Notes: a model not told the origin generated them from the letters alone. A stretch of 64,000 nt of DNA from CAVSJJ01 sp963771015 (GCA_963771015.1 CAVYRN010000006.1:1-64000), one strand, 5' to 3'; positions 25,933-34,869 are shown, counted from the first letter of the stretch. Program-made: numbers and translations.

Positions 25933-26943
25933 ATGGAGTACAGATACCTCGGCAACAGCGGTCTGAAGATCTGCGAGATCACCTACGGCAACTGGATCAC
26001 CCACGGTTCGCAGGTCGAGAACGACGTCGCGGCCCAATGCGTGCAGGCCGCCCTCGACAACGGCATCTCGACGTTCGACACGGCCGACGTCTACGCCAAC
26101 ACCAAGGCCGAGAGCGTCCTCGGCGAGGCGCTCAAGGGCGAGCGCCGAGAGAGCCTGGAGATCTTCACCAAGGTCTACTGGCCGACCGGCCCCGGCGGGA
26201 AGAACGACACCGGCCTGTCCCGTAAGCACATCATGGAGTCGGTCAACGGGTCGCTGCGGCGCCTGCAGACCGACTACGTCGACCTCTACCAGGCCCACCG
26301 CTTCGACACCGAGACCCCGCTCGAGGAGACGATGCAGGCGTTCGCCGACGTCGTCCGCCAGGGCAAGGCCCTCTACATCGGGGTCAGCGAGTGGACCGCC
26401 GAGCAGATTCGCGAAGGTCACCGGCTCGCCACCGAGCTGGGCTTCCAGCTCATCTCCAGCCAGCCGCAGTACTCGATGCTGTGGCGGGTCATCGAGGACG
26501 AGGTCGTCCCGACGAGCGCCGAGCTCGGCGTCTCGCAGATCGTGTGGAGCCCGGTCGCCCAGGGCGTCCTGACCGGCAAGTACCTCCCCGGCCAGGCGCC
26601 GCCGGCCGGTTCCCGGGCGACGGACGACAAGGGTGGCGCCGACTTCATCCAGCGGTTCCTGCGCGACGACGTCCTGGAGCGGGTCCAGCGTCTGGCCCCG
26701 ATCGCCGCCGAGGCCGGGCTGACGATGGCCCAGCTCGCCGTCGCCTGGGTGCTCCAGAACGACAACGTCGCCGCCGCCCTCGTCGGCGCCTCACGGCCCG
26801 AGCAGGTCGCCGAGAACGTCAAGGCCGCCGGCGTCCGCCTCGACACCGCCCTCATGACGGCGATCGACGACGCACTCGGCGACGTCGTCGTCCGCGACCC
26901 GGCGATGACCGCCGCCACCGCGCCCCAGGCCCGGGTCGCCTGA
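25933..26943 (+). CDS. Aldo/keto reductase (potassium-channel beta-subunit type)
   Basis: A 336-residue NADPH-dependent oxidoreductase. EYRYLGNSGLKICEITYGNW opens the barrel; the catalytic tetrad is visible as D and Y in FDTADVYAN, K in LEIFTKVYWP and H in LYQAHRFD. SPVAQGVLTGKYLPG and LVGASRPEQVAENVKAAG bind the cofactor. Sequence style matches the AKR6/AKR14 group rather than xylose or diketogulonate reductases; the substrate is not predictable. TACGGT (25921-25926) lies 6 nt before ATG, so it has its own leaderless promoter. Confidence 0.93.
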   Translation: MEYRYLGNSGLKICEITYGNWITHGSQVENDVAAQCVQAALDNGISTFDTADVYANTKAESVLGEALKGERRESLEIFTKVYWPTGPGGKNDTGLSRKHIMESVNGSLRRLQTDYVDLYQAHRFDTETPLEETMQAFADVVRQGKALYIGVSEWTAEQIREGHRLATELGFQLISSQPQYSMLWRVIEDEVVPTSAELGVSQIVWSPVAQGVLTGKYLPGQAPPAGSRATDDKGGADFIQRFLRDDVLERVQRLAPIAAEAGLTMAQLAVAWVLQNDNVAAALVGASRPEQVAENVKAAGVRLDTALMTAIDDALGDVVVRDPAMTAATAPQARVA

Positions 26944-26981
26944 CCCACCCGGTGGTGCCCATCGACCCGACGGGCACGCCG

Positions 26982-27022
26982 AGCACCGGAGTCGAACACC
27001 TGTTCGACTCCGGTGCTAGTCT
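26982..27022 (+). promoter_or_regulatory. LexA (SOS) box and leaderless promoter of the AlkB-like gene
   Basis: TCGAACACCTGTTCGA (26992-27007) matches the actinobacterial SOS box TCGAAC-N4-GTTCGA exactly. It sits in the middle of a larger perfect inverted repeat with 17-bp arms and a 2-bp centre (26982-27017). TAGTCT (27017-27022) follows as -10, 6 nt before ATG 27029, so the box covers the -35 region and LexA binding should block transcription. Confidence 0.92.
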
Positions 27023-27028
27023 TGGGCC

Positions 27029-27649
27029 ATGGCCGGACTCCAGGGCTCCCTCCTCGACGTCGCCGACGACCTGGCGTTGCGCCACCTCGAGGGCCACGTC
27101 GAGCGCACGCCGCTCGGCCAGGGCGCCTGGGTCGACATCCGGCGGGGCTGGCTCGCCGGGGCCGACGTGCTCTTCGACAACCTGCGGCATGGCGTGCCGT
27201 GGCAGGCCGAGCGGCGGCAGATGTACGACGCCGTCGTCGACGTTCCCCGGCTCACGTGTTTCTACGCCGAGGCCGACCCGCTCCCCCACCCCACCCTCGA
27301 CGAGGCCCGCGACCGGTTGAGCACCTACTACGAGGCCGAGCTCGGTGAGCCGTTCGTCACGGCCGGGATGTGCCTCTATCGCGACGGCCGCGACTCGGTG
27401 GCCTGGCACGGCGACCGGATCGGGCGAGGTCTGGACACCATCGTCGCCATCCTGTCCGTCGGCGCCGACCGGCCGCTCGTGCTGCGGCCGAGAGGAGGCG
27501 GGCCGTCTCGGCGGGTCGCCTCGGGCCACGGCGACCTCGTCGTCATGGGCGGTTCGTGCCAACGCACCTGGGACCACGCGGTCCTGAAGACCGCGCGGAG
27601 CGTCGGCCCGCGGATCTCCATCCAGTTCCGGGTCCGCGGCGTCCGCTGA
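27029..27649 (+). CDS. AlkB-like 2-oxoglutarate/Fe(II) dioxygenase
   Basis: A 206-residue oxygenase of the AlkB family, which removes alkyl groups from DNA or RNA bases. The Fe(II) ligands are H127 and D129 in AWHGDRIG and H183 in TWDHAVLK; R195 and R201 in PRISIQFR bind 2-oxoglutarate. YDAVVDVPRLTCFY and GMCLYRDGRDSVAW are the substrate-side strands. Length fits short bacterial AlkB homologues. The perfect SOS box directly upstream and the leaderless start show that it belongs to the DNA-damage response, rather than the Ada response as in Escherichia coli. Confidence 0.95.
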   Translation: MAGLQGSLLDVADDLALRHLEGHVERTPLGQGAWVDIRRGWLAGADVLFDNLRHGVPWQAERRQMYDAVVDVPRLTCFYAEADPLPHPTLDEARDRLSTYYEAELGEPFVTAGMCLYRDGRDSVAWHGDRIGRGLDTIVAILSVGADRPLVLRPRGGGPSRRVASGHGDLVVMGGSCQRTWDHAVLKTARSVGPRISIQFRVRGVR

Positions 27650-27698
27650 CCCTGAGGCCCCGTCACAGCCGAGACCCGGTCACACCCGGCACACCGTC

Positions 27699-27717
27699 GC
27701 CGGTGCGGCCCACCGGC
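27699..27717. terminator. Hairpin between convergent AlkB-like and enoyl-CoA hydratase genes
   Basis: GCCGGTG (27699-27705) and CACCGGC (27711-27717) form a perfect 7-bp stem with a 5-nt loop in the 86-bp convergent gap. No U-tract is seen. Termination in either direction is plausible but unproven. Confidence 0.45.
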
Positions 27718-27735
27718 TCCCGCGGCGGTATGCCG

Positions 27736-28509
27736 TCAGGGCCGGCTCGTGTAGACCGCGGGTCGCTTGTCCAGGAACGCCGCGATGCCCTCCTGGGCGT
27801 CCTCGTGCACGGCGGCGGCGGCCATCATCTCGATGGCCAGGTCGTAGGCCCGGCGCTGGTCGAGGTCGACCTGGGCATAGAACGTCCGCTTGCCGAGGGC
27901 CTTGCTCCACGCGCTGCCCCGGGTGACCCGGTCGACGAGCGACGCGACGGCCTCGTCGAGCTCCTCGGGCGGGACGGCGCGGTTGACCAGTCCCCAGTCG
28001 ACGGCGGTGGCGGCATCGATGACGTCGCCGGACATCGCCATCTCGAGGGCGCGCTTGCGCCCGACGTTGCGCGCGACGGCGACGAGCGGGGTGTGGCAGA
28101 ACAGCCCGCCCTTGCCACCGGGGATCGCGAAGCCGGCGGTGTCGGCCGCGACGGCGAGGTCGCACGACGCGACGAGCTGGCATCCGGCCGCGGTGGCCAG
28201 GGCGTGCACCCGGGCGATGACCGGCTGGGGGATGGACTGGACCGTGTCCATCATCTCGGTGCACTGGATGAACAGGTCGCGCGCCTCCCGCAGGTCGGCA
28301 CCGCGCATGTCCCCGAAGTTGTGCCCCGCCGAGAACACCGGCCCGTCCGCGGCGAGGACGACGGCGAGCGCGTCGGAGCGCCCCGCCTCGCGCAGCGCCT
28401 CGGTGAGATCGGCCATGACCTCGGCGGAGAGCGCGTTGCGCTTCTCGGGCCGGGTCAGGGTGATCGTGGTCGTCGTCCCGTCGCGTTCGACGCGCACATT
28501 GTCGCTCAT
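27736..28509 (-). CDS. Enoyl-CoA hydratase/isomerase family protein
   Basis: A 257-residue crotonase-fold protein. TTTITLTRPEKRNALS and the oxyanion-hole loops PVFSAGHNFGDMRGAD and AAGCQLVASCDLAVAA are present, followed by FAIPGGKGGLFCHTPLVAVAR. In classical hydratases the two glutamates come from the A-G-x-x motifs; here the first position is a cysteine/glutamine (GCQLVASCD) and the second region is GGKGGLF, so true hydratase activity is doubtful. This resembles the ECHDC3-like branch. It lies downstream of leuA on the same strand, 200 bp away. Function beyond acyl-CoA binding is uncertain. Confidence 0.88.
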   Translation of the reverse strand: MSDNVRVERDGTTTTITLTRPEKRNALSAEVMADLTEALREAGRSDALAVVLAADGPVFSAGHNFGDMRGADLREARDLFIQCTEMMDTVQSIPQPVIARVHALATAAGCQLVASCDLAVAADTAGFAIPGGKGGLFCHTPLVAVARNVGRKRALEMAMSGDVIDAATAVDWGLVNRAVPPEELDEAVASLVDRVTRGSAWSKALGKRTFYAQVDLDQRRAYDLAIEMMAAAAVHEDAQEGIAAFLDKRPAVYTSRP

Positions 28510-28708
28510 CGGCCCAGCATGCCAGCCGTTCCCGACAGGTCGGACGACGGACCCGGCCGACCGGAGCCGGCCGCCACGCCGAGACCTCCCCGGCGCGCCG
28601 CGGTGGCGGCGGATCGAGGAGGTGTCGGCCGGGGGGCACACGGCATACCCGATCGGGGTCAGACCCCGCGCGCCCACCCGGCCGGTCCGTGGTACCGGCT
28701 CGCCAGGG

Positions 28709-30484
28709 TCAGGCGACGGGTACCACCGAGGTCTGCGAGGTCTCGTCGGCCATCTCGTCGCGCTCGGCGCGGTTGACCGCGGACATGATCGCCCGGAGCG
28801 AGGCCTTGACGATCGACTCGTGCAGGCCGACGCCCCAGAGGACCCGGTCGCCGACGGCGCACTCGACATACGCCGCCGCGCGGGCGTCGCCACCGGCGGA
28901 CAGCGCGTGCTCCGCATAGTCGAGGACCCGGACGTCGACCCCGAGCGGGCCGAGGGCGTCGATGAACGCGGCGATGGGCCCGTTGCCCGTCCCGTGGATC
29001 GTCACCTCCTGGCCGCGGTCGGTGATGATCGACTCGATGTGGTCGCCGCCCTGGTCCGAACCGCTGATGCTCGAGCGCACCGGGGCGAAGCGACCCCATC
29101 GGCGGTCGGCGTCGATGGCATGGAGGTACTCGTCCTCGAACATCTCCCAGAGCTGCTCGGCCGACAGCTCGCCGCCCTCGGCGTCCGCGCGAACCTGGAC
29201 GACCTTGGAGAACTCCACCTGGAGACGGCGCGGCAGGTCGAGGCCGTAGTCATGCTTGAGCAGGTAGGACACGCCGCCCTTGCCGGACTGGCTGTTGACG
29301 CGCACGACCGCCTCGTAGGTGCGGCCGATGTCATGCGGGTCGATCGGCAGGTACGGCACCCCCCAGTCGATGTGGTCGATGTCGGTACCCGCAGCGACCG
29401 ACCGGCGGTCCATGTCCTCCAGGCCCTTCTTGATGGCGTCCTGGTGGGAGCCGGAGAAGGCCGTGTAGACGAGGTCGCCACCCCACGGGTGCCGCTCGTG
29501 GACGGGCAGCTGGTTGCAGTACTCGACGGTGCGCCGGATCCCGGCCATGTCGGAGAAGTCGATCATCGGGTCGATGCCCTGGCTGAACAGGTTCATGCCG
29601 AGGGTGACCAGGTCGACGTTCCCGGTGCGCTCGCCGTTGCCGAACAGGCAGCCCTCGATGCGGTCGGCGCCGGCGAGGTAGCCGAGCTCCGCGGCCGCGA
29701 TGCCCTCGCCCCGGTCGTTGTGGGGGTGCAGGGACACGACGATGGACTCGCGCCGGGCGAGGTGGCGGCTCATCCACTCGATGGAGTCGGCGTAGACGTT
29801 GGGCGTGGCCATCTCGACCGTGGCCGGGAGGTTGATGATCATCTTGTGGTCCGGCGTCGGGTCGATGACGTCGATGACCTCGTTGCAGATCCGCACGGCG
29901 AACTCGAGCTCGGTCCCGGTGTAGGACTCCGGCGAGTACTCGTAGTAGACCGTCGTCTCGGGGACCGTCTCCTCGAGCTTGCGGCACAGCCGCCCGGCCT
30001 GGACGGCGATGTCGACGATGCCGTCCTGGTCCAGCCCGAAGACGACGCGCCGCTGCAGCACCGAGGTCGAGTTGTAGAAGTGGACGATCGCCTGCCGGGA
30101 GCCGCGGATCGCGTCATAGGTTCGCTCGATGAGGTGGTCGCGGGCCTGGGTGAGGACCTGGATCGTCACGTCGTCGGGGATGTGGCCACCCTCGATGAGC
30201 TCGCGGCAGAAGTCGAAGTCGGTCTGGCTGGCGCTGGGGAAGCCGACCTCGATCTCCTTGTAGCCCATCGAGACGAGGAGCTTGAACATCCGCATCTTGC
30301 GCTCGGTGTCCATCGGGTCGATGAGGGCCTGGTTCCCGTCGCGCAGGTCGACGGCGCACCAGCGCGGCGCCGTGGTCATCACCCGGTCCGGCCAGGTGCG
30401 GTCGGGGAGGTCGACCTGGATCTGGTCCTGGAATGGGAGGTACTTCTGGATCGGCATGCCCGAGGGCTGCTGGGGATGGATCAT
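28709..30484 (-). CDS. leuA: 2-isopropylmalate synthase
   Basis: A 591-residue enzyme condensing acetyl-CoA with 2-oxoisovalerate, the first committed step of leucine synthesis. The TIM barrel has WCAVDLRDGNQALIDPM and metal-binding VSLHPHNDRGEGIAAAELG; EGCLFGNGERTGNVDLVT follows. The C-terminal LeuA regulatory domain (about 450-570) is the leucine allosteric site. Length and the FQDQIQVDLPDRTWP start fit the actinobacterial type II enzyme. A leucine-rich leader peptide 80 nt upstream suggests attenuation. Confidence 0.97.
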   Translation of the reverse strand: MIHPQQPSGMPIQKYLPFQDQIQVDLPDRTWPDRVMTTAPRWCAVDLRDGNQALIDPMDTERKMRMFKLLVSMGYKEIEVGFPSASQTDFDFCRELIEGGHIPDDVTIQVLTQARDHLIERTYDAIRGSRQAIVHFYNSTSVLQRRVVFGLDQDGIVDIAVQAGRLCRKLEETVPETTVYYEYSPESYTGTELEFAVRICNEVIDVIDPTPDHKMIINLPATVEMATPNVYADSIEWMSRHLARRESIVVSLHPHNDRGEGIAAAELGYLAGADRIEGCLFGNGERTGNVDLVTLGMNLFSQGIDPMIDFSDMAGIRRTVEYCNQLPVHERHPWGGDLVYTAFSGSHQDAIKKGLEDMDRRSVAAGTDIDHIDWGVPYLPIDPHDIGRTYEAVVRVNSQSGKGGVSYLLKHDYGLDLPRRLQVEFSKVVQVRADAEGGELSAEQLWEMFEDEYLHAIDADRRWGRFAPVRSSISGSDQGGDHIESIITDRGQEVTIHGTGNGPIAAFIDALGPLGVDVRVLDYAEHALSAGGDARAAAYVECAVGDRVLWGVGLHESIVKASLRAIMSAVNRAERDEMADETSQTSVVPVA

Positions 30485-30563
30485 CGGTGCTTCTCGCCTC
30501 GTCTGGGGGTCTGGTCGGGTTCAGCCGGGACAGCAGCGACTCCGCGACGAGGGGCGGCCGATG

Positions 30564-30608
30564 TCAGGCCCCGCCGCGGCACCGAAGGAGGAGGCGCGAG
30601 AAACGCAC
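30564..30608 (-). CDS. leuL: leuA leader peptide
   Basis: A 14-codon frame, GTG to TGA, encodes MRFSRLLLRCRGGA, with three consecutive leucine codons (CTC CTC CTT). CATACT (30615-30620) lies 6 nt before the GTG, so the leader itself would be leaderless. Between it and leuA the arms CCTCGTC (minus strand, 30546-30552) and GACGAGG (30497-30503) can pair, competing with a GC-rich hairpin at the end of the leader frame. This is the standard layout for leucine-responsive attenuation; it is inferred from sequence only. Confidence 0.75.
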   Translation of the reverse strand: MRFSRLLLRCRGGA

Positions 30609-30682
30609 GTCAGCAGTATGCCGCCTGCCCCCCGCCACGGTCCACCTCCCGGACGGCGTCGCCCACGATCCGGACGCGTCGC

Positions 30683-31450
30683 CTACCCGCGCAGCCGCAC
30701 CGACAGGCAGGTGACGCAGCCCTCCATCTTCTCGAACTCCGAGATGTCGACGGTGGTCACGGTGTGACCCTCGCCGCGCAGCTGTTCGGCGGTCCGCACC
30801 GCGCTCGCGGCCATGAGCAGGTGGCCCTCCCCGAGGAGGACGACGTGCGCTCCTGGCTCCTCGAGGGCGGTGCGGTACCGCGGGAACGCCTCGGCATCGT
30901 CGACGACCGGCGGCCAGCCGATGACCGTCCCGTCGGGTAGCGCGGTCAAAGCGCTCTTGAGGTGCAGCGCCCTGGTCACCGGCACCGCCTGGACGCGGAC
31001 GCCGAACTCGCGCAGGTGTCGCGCGAGCTGCTGGATGCCGACCCCGTTGGTGCGGCCCCCGAGGCCGACGTAGGCCGTCCCGCCGTGTTTGAGGACGTCG
31101 CCACCGTCCAGCGTGCCGGGGGCCTCGATCCGGGCCACCCGGTAGCCGAGGTCCCGGACGACCCGTTCGACCGCCACCGTCTCGGGCCGCCGCGACGCGG
31201 CACCGGGGCGGGCGATGACGGCGAGGTCCCCGTAGACGACAACCGGGTCCTCGATGAAGACGGCGTCCGGGCACTCGTCGGCCGGACCGACCTCGGTGGT
31301 CGTCCAGCCGGCACCCGTCAGGGCCGCGACGTAGCCCGCCCACTGCTCCATGGCGAGGTCGACATCGACGGGCGAACGGTCGAGGTGGGTGACCTCCCCC
31401 TCGGCGAGGCGGGGGCCGGGGCGACGGACGAGGGCGCGGGTGCCGTTCAT
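30683..31450 (-). CDS. ddaH: Dimethylarginine dimethylaminohydrolase (DDAH-type amidinotransferase)
   Basis: A 255-residue guanidino-modifying enzyme that hydrolyses methylated arginines to citrulline and methylamines. Substrate-binding FIEDPVVVYGDLAV and TLDGGDVLKHG, catalytic H163 in ALHLKSALT, and nucleophile C248 in GCVTCLSVRL are all in place. Length matches bacterial DDAH. TAGGCA (31457-31462) is 6 nt before ATG 31450. Next to leuA but separated by the leader region; no functional connection is evident. Confidence 0.92.
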   Translation of the reverse strand: MNGTRALVRRPGPRLAEGEVTHLDRSPVDVDLAMEQWAGYVAALTGAGWTTTEVGPADECPDAVFIEDPVVVYGDLAVIARPGAASRRPETVAVERVVRDLGYRVARIEAPGTLDGGDVLKHGGTAYVGLGGRTNGVGIQQLARHLREFGVRVQAVPVTRALHLKSALTALPDGTVIGWPPVVDDAEAFPRYRTALEEPGAHVVLLGEGHLLMAASAVRTAEQLRGEGHTVTTVDISEFEKMEGCVTCLSVRLRG

Positions 31451-31573
31451 GGGCCCTGCCTACCACGGCGGGTGATCTCAGCAGGTGGCCGGGTCCCGGG
31501 GGCGCACAGGACGGCGGCCCCACCGTTCCGTAAGGTGTGGCCTACCTCACTGACGAGGGAAAGGACGACGGTG

Positions 31574-33526
31574 ATGAGCGCGGACACCGAACACGAGAAC
31601 GGGACCGGCCAGGTCACCGAGCAGCAGGCCCGCGAGGTCGCCGAGGCGGCCCGGGAGACGACGTGGACCCGGCCGAGCTTCGCCAAGGAGCTCTACCTCG
31701 GCCGGTTCGACATCGAGCTGGTCCACCCCCACCCGCGCGCCGACCCGGAGGACGAGGCACGCGCCGAGGACTTCCTCGCGACGCTGCGCGAGGTGCTCAA
31801 CGGCGTCGACGGCGCCCGCATCGAACGTGAGTCACGGATCCCCGACGAGGACGTCGCCCGGCTTGCCGAGATCGGGGCGTTCGGGATGAAGATCCCCCGT
31901 GAGTACGGCGGGCTGGGTCTGACCATGTCCGCCTACAGCCGCGCCCTCATGCTCGTCGGCTCGGTGAGCCCGAGCCTGGGCGCCCTCTTCTCCGCCCACC
32001 AGTCGATCGGCGTCCCCGAGCCGGTCAAGCTCGTCGGCACCGAGGAGCAGAAGCAGCGGTTCCTCTCCCGCTGTGCCGAGGGTGCCATCTCGGCCTTCCT
32101 CCTCACCGAACCGGACGTCGGGTCCGACCCGGCCAGGCTCGGTAGCACGGCGACACCCACCCAGGACGGAACGGCATACGTCCTCGACGGGCTCAAGCTG
32201 TGGACGACGAACGGTGTCGTCGCCGAGCTGGTCGTCGTCATGGCCCGGGTCCCGGCACACGACGGCGGCCCCGGCGGGATCAGCGCGTTCGTCGTCGACG
32301 CCGACAGCCCGGGCATCACCGTCGAGCGACGCAACGCCTTCATGGGACTGCGCGGGATCGAGAACGGCGTCACCCGCTTCCACCAGGTGCGCGTCCCGGC
32401 CGAGAACCGGCTCGGCGAGGAGGGCGACGGCCTCAAGATCGCCCTGACCACCCTCAACGCCGGACGGCTGTCCATCCCCGCGGTGTGCGCCGCGGCCGGG
32501 AAGTGGTCGCTGAAGATCGCCCGCGAGTGGTCCGCCGCCCGGGTCCAGTGGGGCAAGCCGGTCGGCGAGCACGCGGCCGTCGCCGAGAAGATCGCCTTCA
32601 TCGCCGCGACGACCTTCGGCCTCGAGGCCGTCGTCGAGATGTCCGCCCAGCTCGCGGACGCCCACACGAAGGACATCAGGATCGAGGCCGCGCTCGCCAA
32701 GCTCTGGTCGAGCGAGATGGCCTGGCGGATCGCCGACGAGCTCGTCCAGATCCGCGGTGGTCGCGGTTACGAGACGGCCGAGTCACTCGCTGCCCGTGGC
32801 GAACGGGCCGTGCCGGCCGAGCAGCTGCTCCGCGACCTGCGGATCAACCGGATCTTCGAGGGCTCGACCGAGATCATGCACCTGCTCATCGCCCGGGAGG
32901 CTCTCGACGAGCACCTCAAGGCGGCGGGAGCGCTCGCCTCGCAGGACGCTCATCTGCTCGCCAAGGCCAAGGCGGCCGTCGACGCGAGCGGCTTCTACGC
33001 CAAGTGGCTCCCCCACCTGGCGACCGGCAAGGGCGACATGCCCAGCTCGTACACCGAGTTCGGCGCCCTGGGCACGCACCTGCGCTTCATCGAGCGTTCC
33101 TCCCGCAAGCTGGCCCGGCAGACCTTCTACGGCATGTCCCGGTGGCAGGCGCGGATGGAGTACAAGCAGGTCTTCCTCGGGCGGGTCGTCGACATCGGGG
33201 CCGAGCTCTTCGCGATGGCCTGTGCGGTCAGCCGGGCCGAGATGCTCCGCACCGACCCGGCCGGCGAGCCCCAGGTCCAGAGCACGGCATACGGACTGGC
33301 CGACGCCTTCTGTGCCCAGGCCCGGCTCCGCGTCGAACGGCTCTTCGACGCCCTGTGGACCAACACCGACGACTCCGACACCGAGCTCGCCCGGCGAGTG
33401 CTTGCCGGCGAGCTCACCTGGCTCGAGGACGGGGTGCTCGACCCGAGCGAGGGCACCGGCCCGTGGGTCGCCGACTGGGACCCGGGTCCGAGCCAGGCCG
33501 AGAACGTCCGGCGCCGGGTGCGCTAG
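31574..33526 (+). CDS. Long acyl-CoA dehydrogenase
   Basis: A 650-residue FAD enzyme for the first step of fatty-acid beta-oxidation. The dehydrogenase core (about 70-460) has IGAFGMKIPREYGGLGLTMS, SAFLLTEPDVGSDP, GLKLWTTNG, the flavin-binding GRLSIPAVCAAAGKWSLKIA and the catalytic-base region RDLRINRIFEGSTEIMHL. A further 190-residue helical domain at the C-terminus marks the long very-long-chain/FadE9-like group, about 250 residues longer than short acyl-CoA dehydrogenases. GGGAAAGGA precedes ATG 31574; TAAGGT further upstream is a probable -10. Two palindromic repeats follow its stop. Confidence 0.95.
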   Translation: MSADTEHENGTGQVTEQQAREVAEAARETTWTRPSFAKELYLGRFDIELVHPHPRADPEDEARAEDFLATLREVLNGVDGARIERESRIPDEDVARLAEIGAFGMKIPREYGGLGLTMSAYSRALMLVGSVSPSLGALFSAHQSIGVPEPVKLVGTEEQKQRFLSRCAEGAISAFLLTEPDVGSDPARLGSTATPTQDGTAYVLDGLKLWTTNGVVAELVVVMARVPAHDGGPGGISAFVVDADSPGITVERRNAFMGLRGIENGVTRFHQVRVPAENRLGEEGDGLKIALTTLNAGRLSIPAVCAAAGKWSLKIAREWSAARVQWGKPVGEHAAVAEKIAFIAATTFGLEAVVEMSAQLADAHTKDIRIEAALAKLWSSEMAWRIADELVQIRGGRGYETAESLAARGERAVPAEQLLRDLRINRIFEGSTEIMHLLIAREALDEHLKAAGALASQDAHLLAKAKAAVDASGFYAKWLPHLATGKGDMPSSYTEFGALGTHLRFIERSSRKLARQTFYGMSRWQARMEYKQVFLGRVVDIGAELFAMACAVSRAEMLRTDPAGEPQVQSTAYGLADAFCAQARLRVERLFDALWTNTDDSDTELARRVLAGELTWLEDGVLDPSEGTGPWVADWDPGPSQAENVRRRVR

Positions 33527-33547
33527 GGCCCCGGCCCCCCTCGGCAA

Positions 33548-33590
33548 TCGAGGTATTCGAGGACCACCAGACGGCACCGGATTACCTCGA
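33548..33590. repeat. Intergenic palindrome family, pair 3 copy 1
   Basis: TCGAGGTA (33548-33555) and TACCTCGA (33583-33590) enclose TTCGAGGACCACCAGACGG and a right-hand ACCGGAT. Located 21 bp after the acyl-CoA dehydrogenase stop in a convergent gap. Confidence 0.85.
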
Positions 33591-33611
33591 CTCCCGGCCC
33601 CCCCTCGGCAA

Positions 33612-33654
33612 TCGAGGTATTCGAGGACCACCAGACGGCACCGGATTACCTCGA
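33612..33654. repeat. Intergenic palindrome family, pair 3 copy 2
   Basis: An essentially identical copy starting 64 bp after copy 1, with the flanking CCCCCTCGGCAA also duplicated. It ends 22 bp before the stop codon of convergent asd. Near identity indicates a recent duplication or homogenisation. Confidence 0.85.
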
Positions 33655-33676
33655 CCGAGCGATGGAAGGCGGGGAC

Positions 33677-34711
33677 TCAGCGGCGCGCGAACAGCTCCTC
33701 GGCGACCTGGACGGCGTTGAGGGCCGCGCCCTTGCGCAGGTTGTCGCCGACGACGAAGAGCACCAGGCCCCGGCCCTCCGGAGCCGCCTGGTCGCGCCGC
33801 ACCCGGCCGACGAACACCTCGTCTCGCCCCGCCGCCTCGAGCGGGTTGGGCACGTCGGCGACGACGACACCGGGCGCCTTGTCGAGCAGGGCGAGGGCGT
33901 CCTCGGGGGTGATGTCCGAGGCGAACTCGGCGTGGATGGCCAGGGAGTGCCCGGTGAAGACCGGCACCCGGACGCACGTCCCGGAGACGAGGAGGTCGGG
34001 GATGTGCAGGATCTTGCGGGACTCGTTGCGCAGCTTCTGCTCCTCGTCGGTCTCGCCCGAGCCGTCCTCGACGTAGGACCCGGCGAGCGGGACGACGTTG
34101 AAACCGACGGGCACGGCATACACGGCCGGGGCCGGCAGCCGCACCGCGTCGCCCCGGAGCCTCAGGTCGCTCGGGTCACCCGATGCGTAGCCCGCGCGCA
34201 GCTGGGAGTCGAGCTCGACGACGCCCTTGCCGCCCGAGCCGGAGACCGCCTGGTAGCTCGCGACGGTGAGCCGGACCAGGCCCGCGTGGTCGTGCAGCGG
34301 CTTGAGGGCCGGCATGGCCGCCATCGTCGTGCAGTTCGGGTTGGCGACGATCCCCTTGGGGATGACGTCCAGGTCGCCGGGGTTGACCTCGGCGACGACG
34401 AGCGGCACGTCGGGGTCACCCCGCCAGGCGCTGGAGTTGTCGATGACCGTCGCACCCGCCGCGGCGACCGTCGGAGCCCACCGCCTCGACGTCGAGCCAC
34501 CGTTGGAGAACAGCGCGATGTCGAGACCCGCGAAGTCGGCAGTGGCGGTGTCCTCGACGACGACCTCACCGTCGGCCCACGGCAGCGTCGTCCCGGCCGA
34601 GCGCGCCGAGGCGAAGAAGCGGATGCCGTCGAGCGGGAAGGACCGCTCGGCGAGGAGGGTGCGCATGACCGAGCCGACCTGACCGGTGGCTCCGAAGACT
34701 CCGACTCGCAT
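33677..34711 (-). CDS. asd: Aspartate-semialdehyde dehydrogenase
   Basis: A 344-residue NADPH enzyme converting aspartyl phosphate to the semialdehyde for lysine, diaminopimelate, threonine and methionine synthesis. RVGVFGATGQVGSVM is the nucleotide-binding loop, IVANPNCTTMAAM carries the catalytic cysteine, ASYQAVSGSGGKG and VGFNVVPLAGS are conserved, and FTGHSLAIHAEF has the acid/base histidine. In many actinobacteria it follows aspartokinase, but no ask gene is adjacent. TAGACT (34719-34724) with a 7-nt spacer marks a leaderless promoter. Confidence 0.97.
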   Translation of the reverse strand: MRVGVFGATGQVGSVMRTLLAERSFPLDGIRFFASARSAGTTLPWADGEVVVEDTATADFAGLDIALFSNGGSTSRRWAPTVAAAGATVIDNSSAWRGDPDVPLVVAEVNPGDLDVIPKGIVANPNCTTMAAMPALKPLHDHAGLVRLTVASYQAVSGSGGKGVVELDSQLRAGYASGDPSDLRLRGDAVRLPAPAVYAVPVGFNVVPLAGSYVEDGSGETDEEQKLRNESRKILHIPDLLVSGTCVRVPVFTGHSLAIHAEFASDITPEDALALLDKAPGVVVADVPNPLEAAGRDEVFVGRVRRDQAAPEGRGLVLFVVGDNLRKGAALNAVQVAEELFARR

Positions 34712-34869
34712 GCGGCCAAGTCTAGGCAGTGGTCCGTATGCCGGGCGCCGCGCTCAGGATGTGACCGCACCGCTCACCGCCCGGACCGCCGCCACGGTCT
34801 CGGTGGACGTCAATGACGCCTCCCTGGGTCCCGACGATCCTCCCGCGTGGTGGGCCGGCACGGGCTACG

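Noticed and set aside
26982..27017. Transcription terminator of the aldo/keto reductase gene
   Set aside because: The 17-bp palindrome could fold, but its centre is an exact LexA site and the -10 of the next gene overlaps its end, so an operator is the better explanation; read-through control cannot be excluded.
28654..28668. Terminator downstream of leuA (CGGGGTC/GACCCCG)
   Set aside because: The arms leave only one unpaired base and there is no U-tract; too weak to call.
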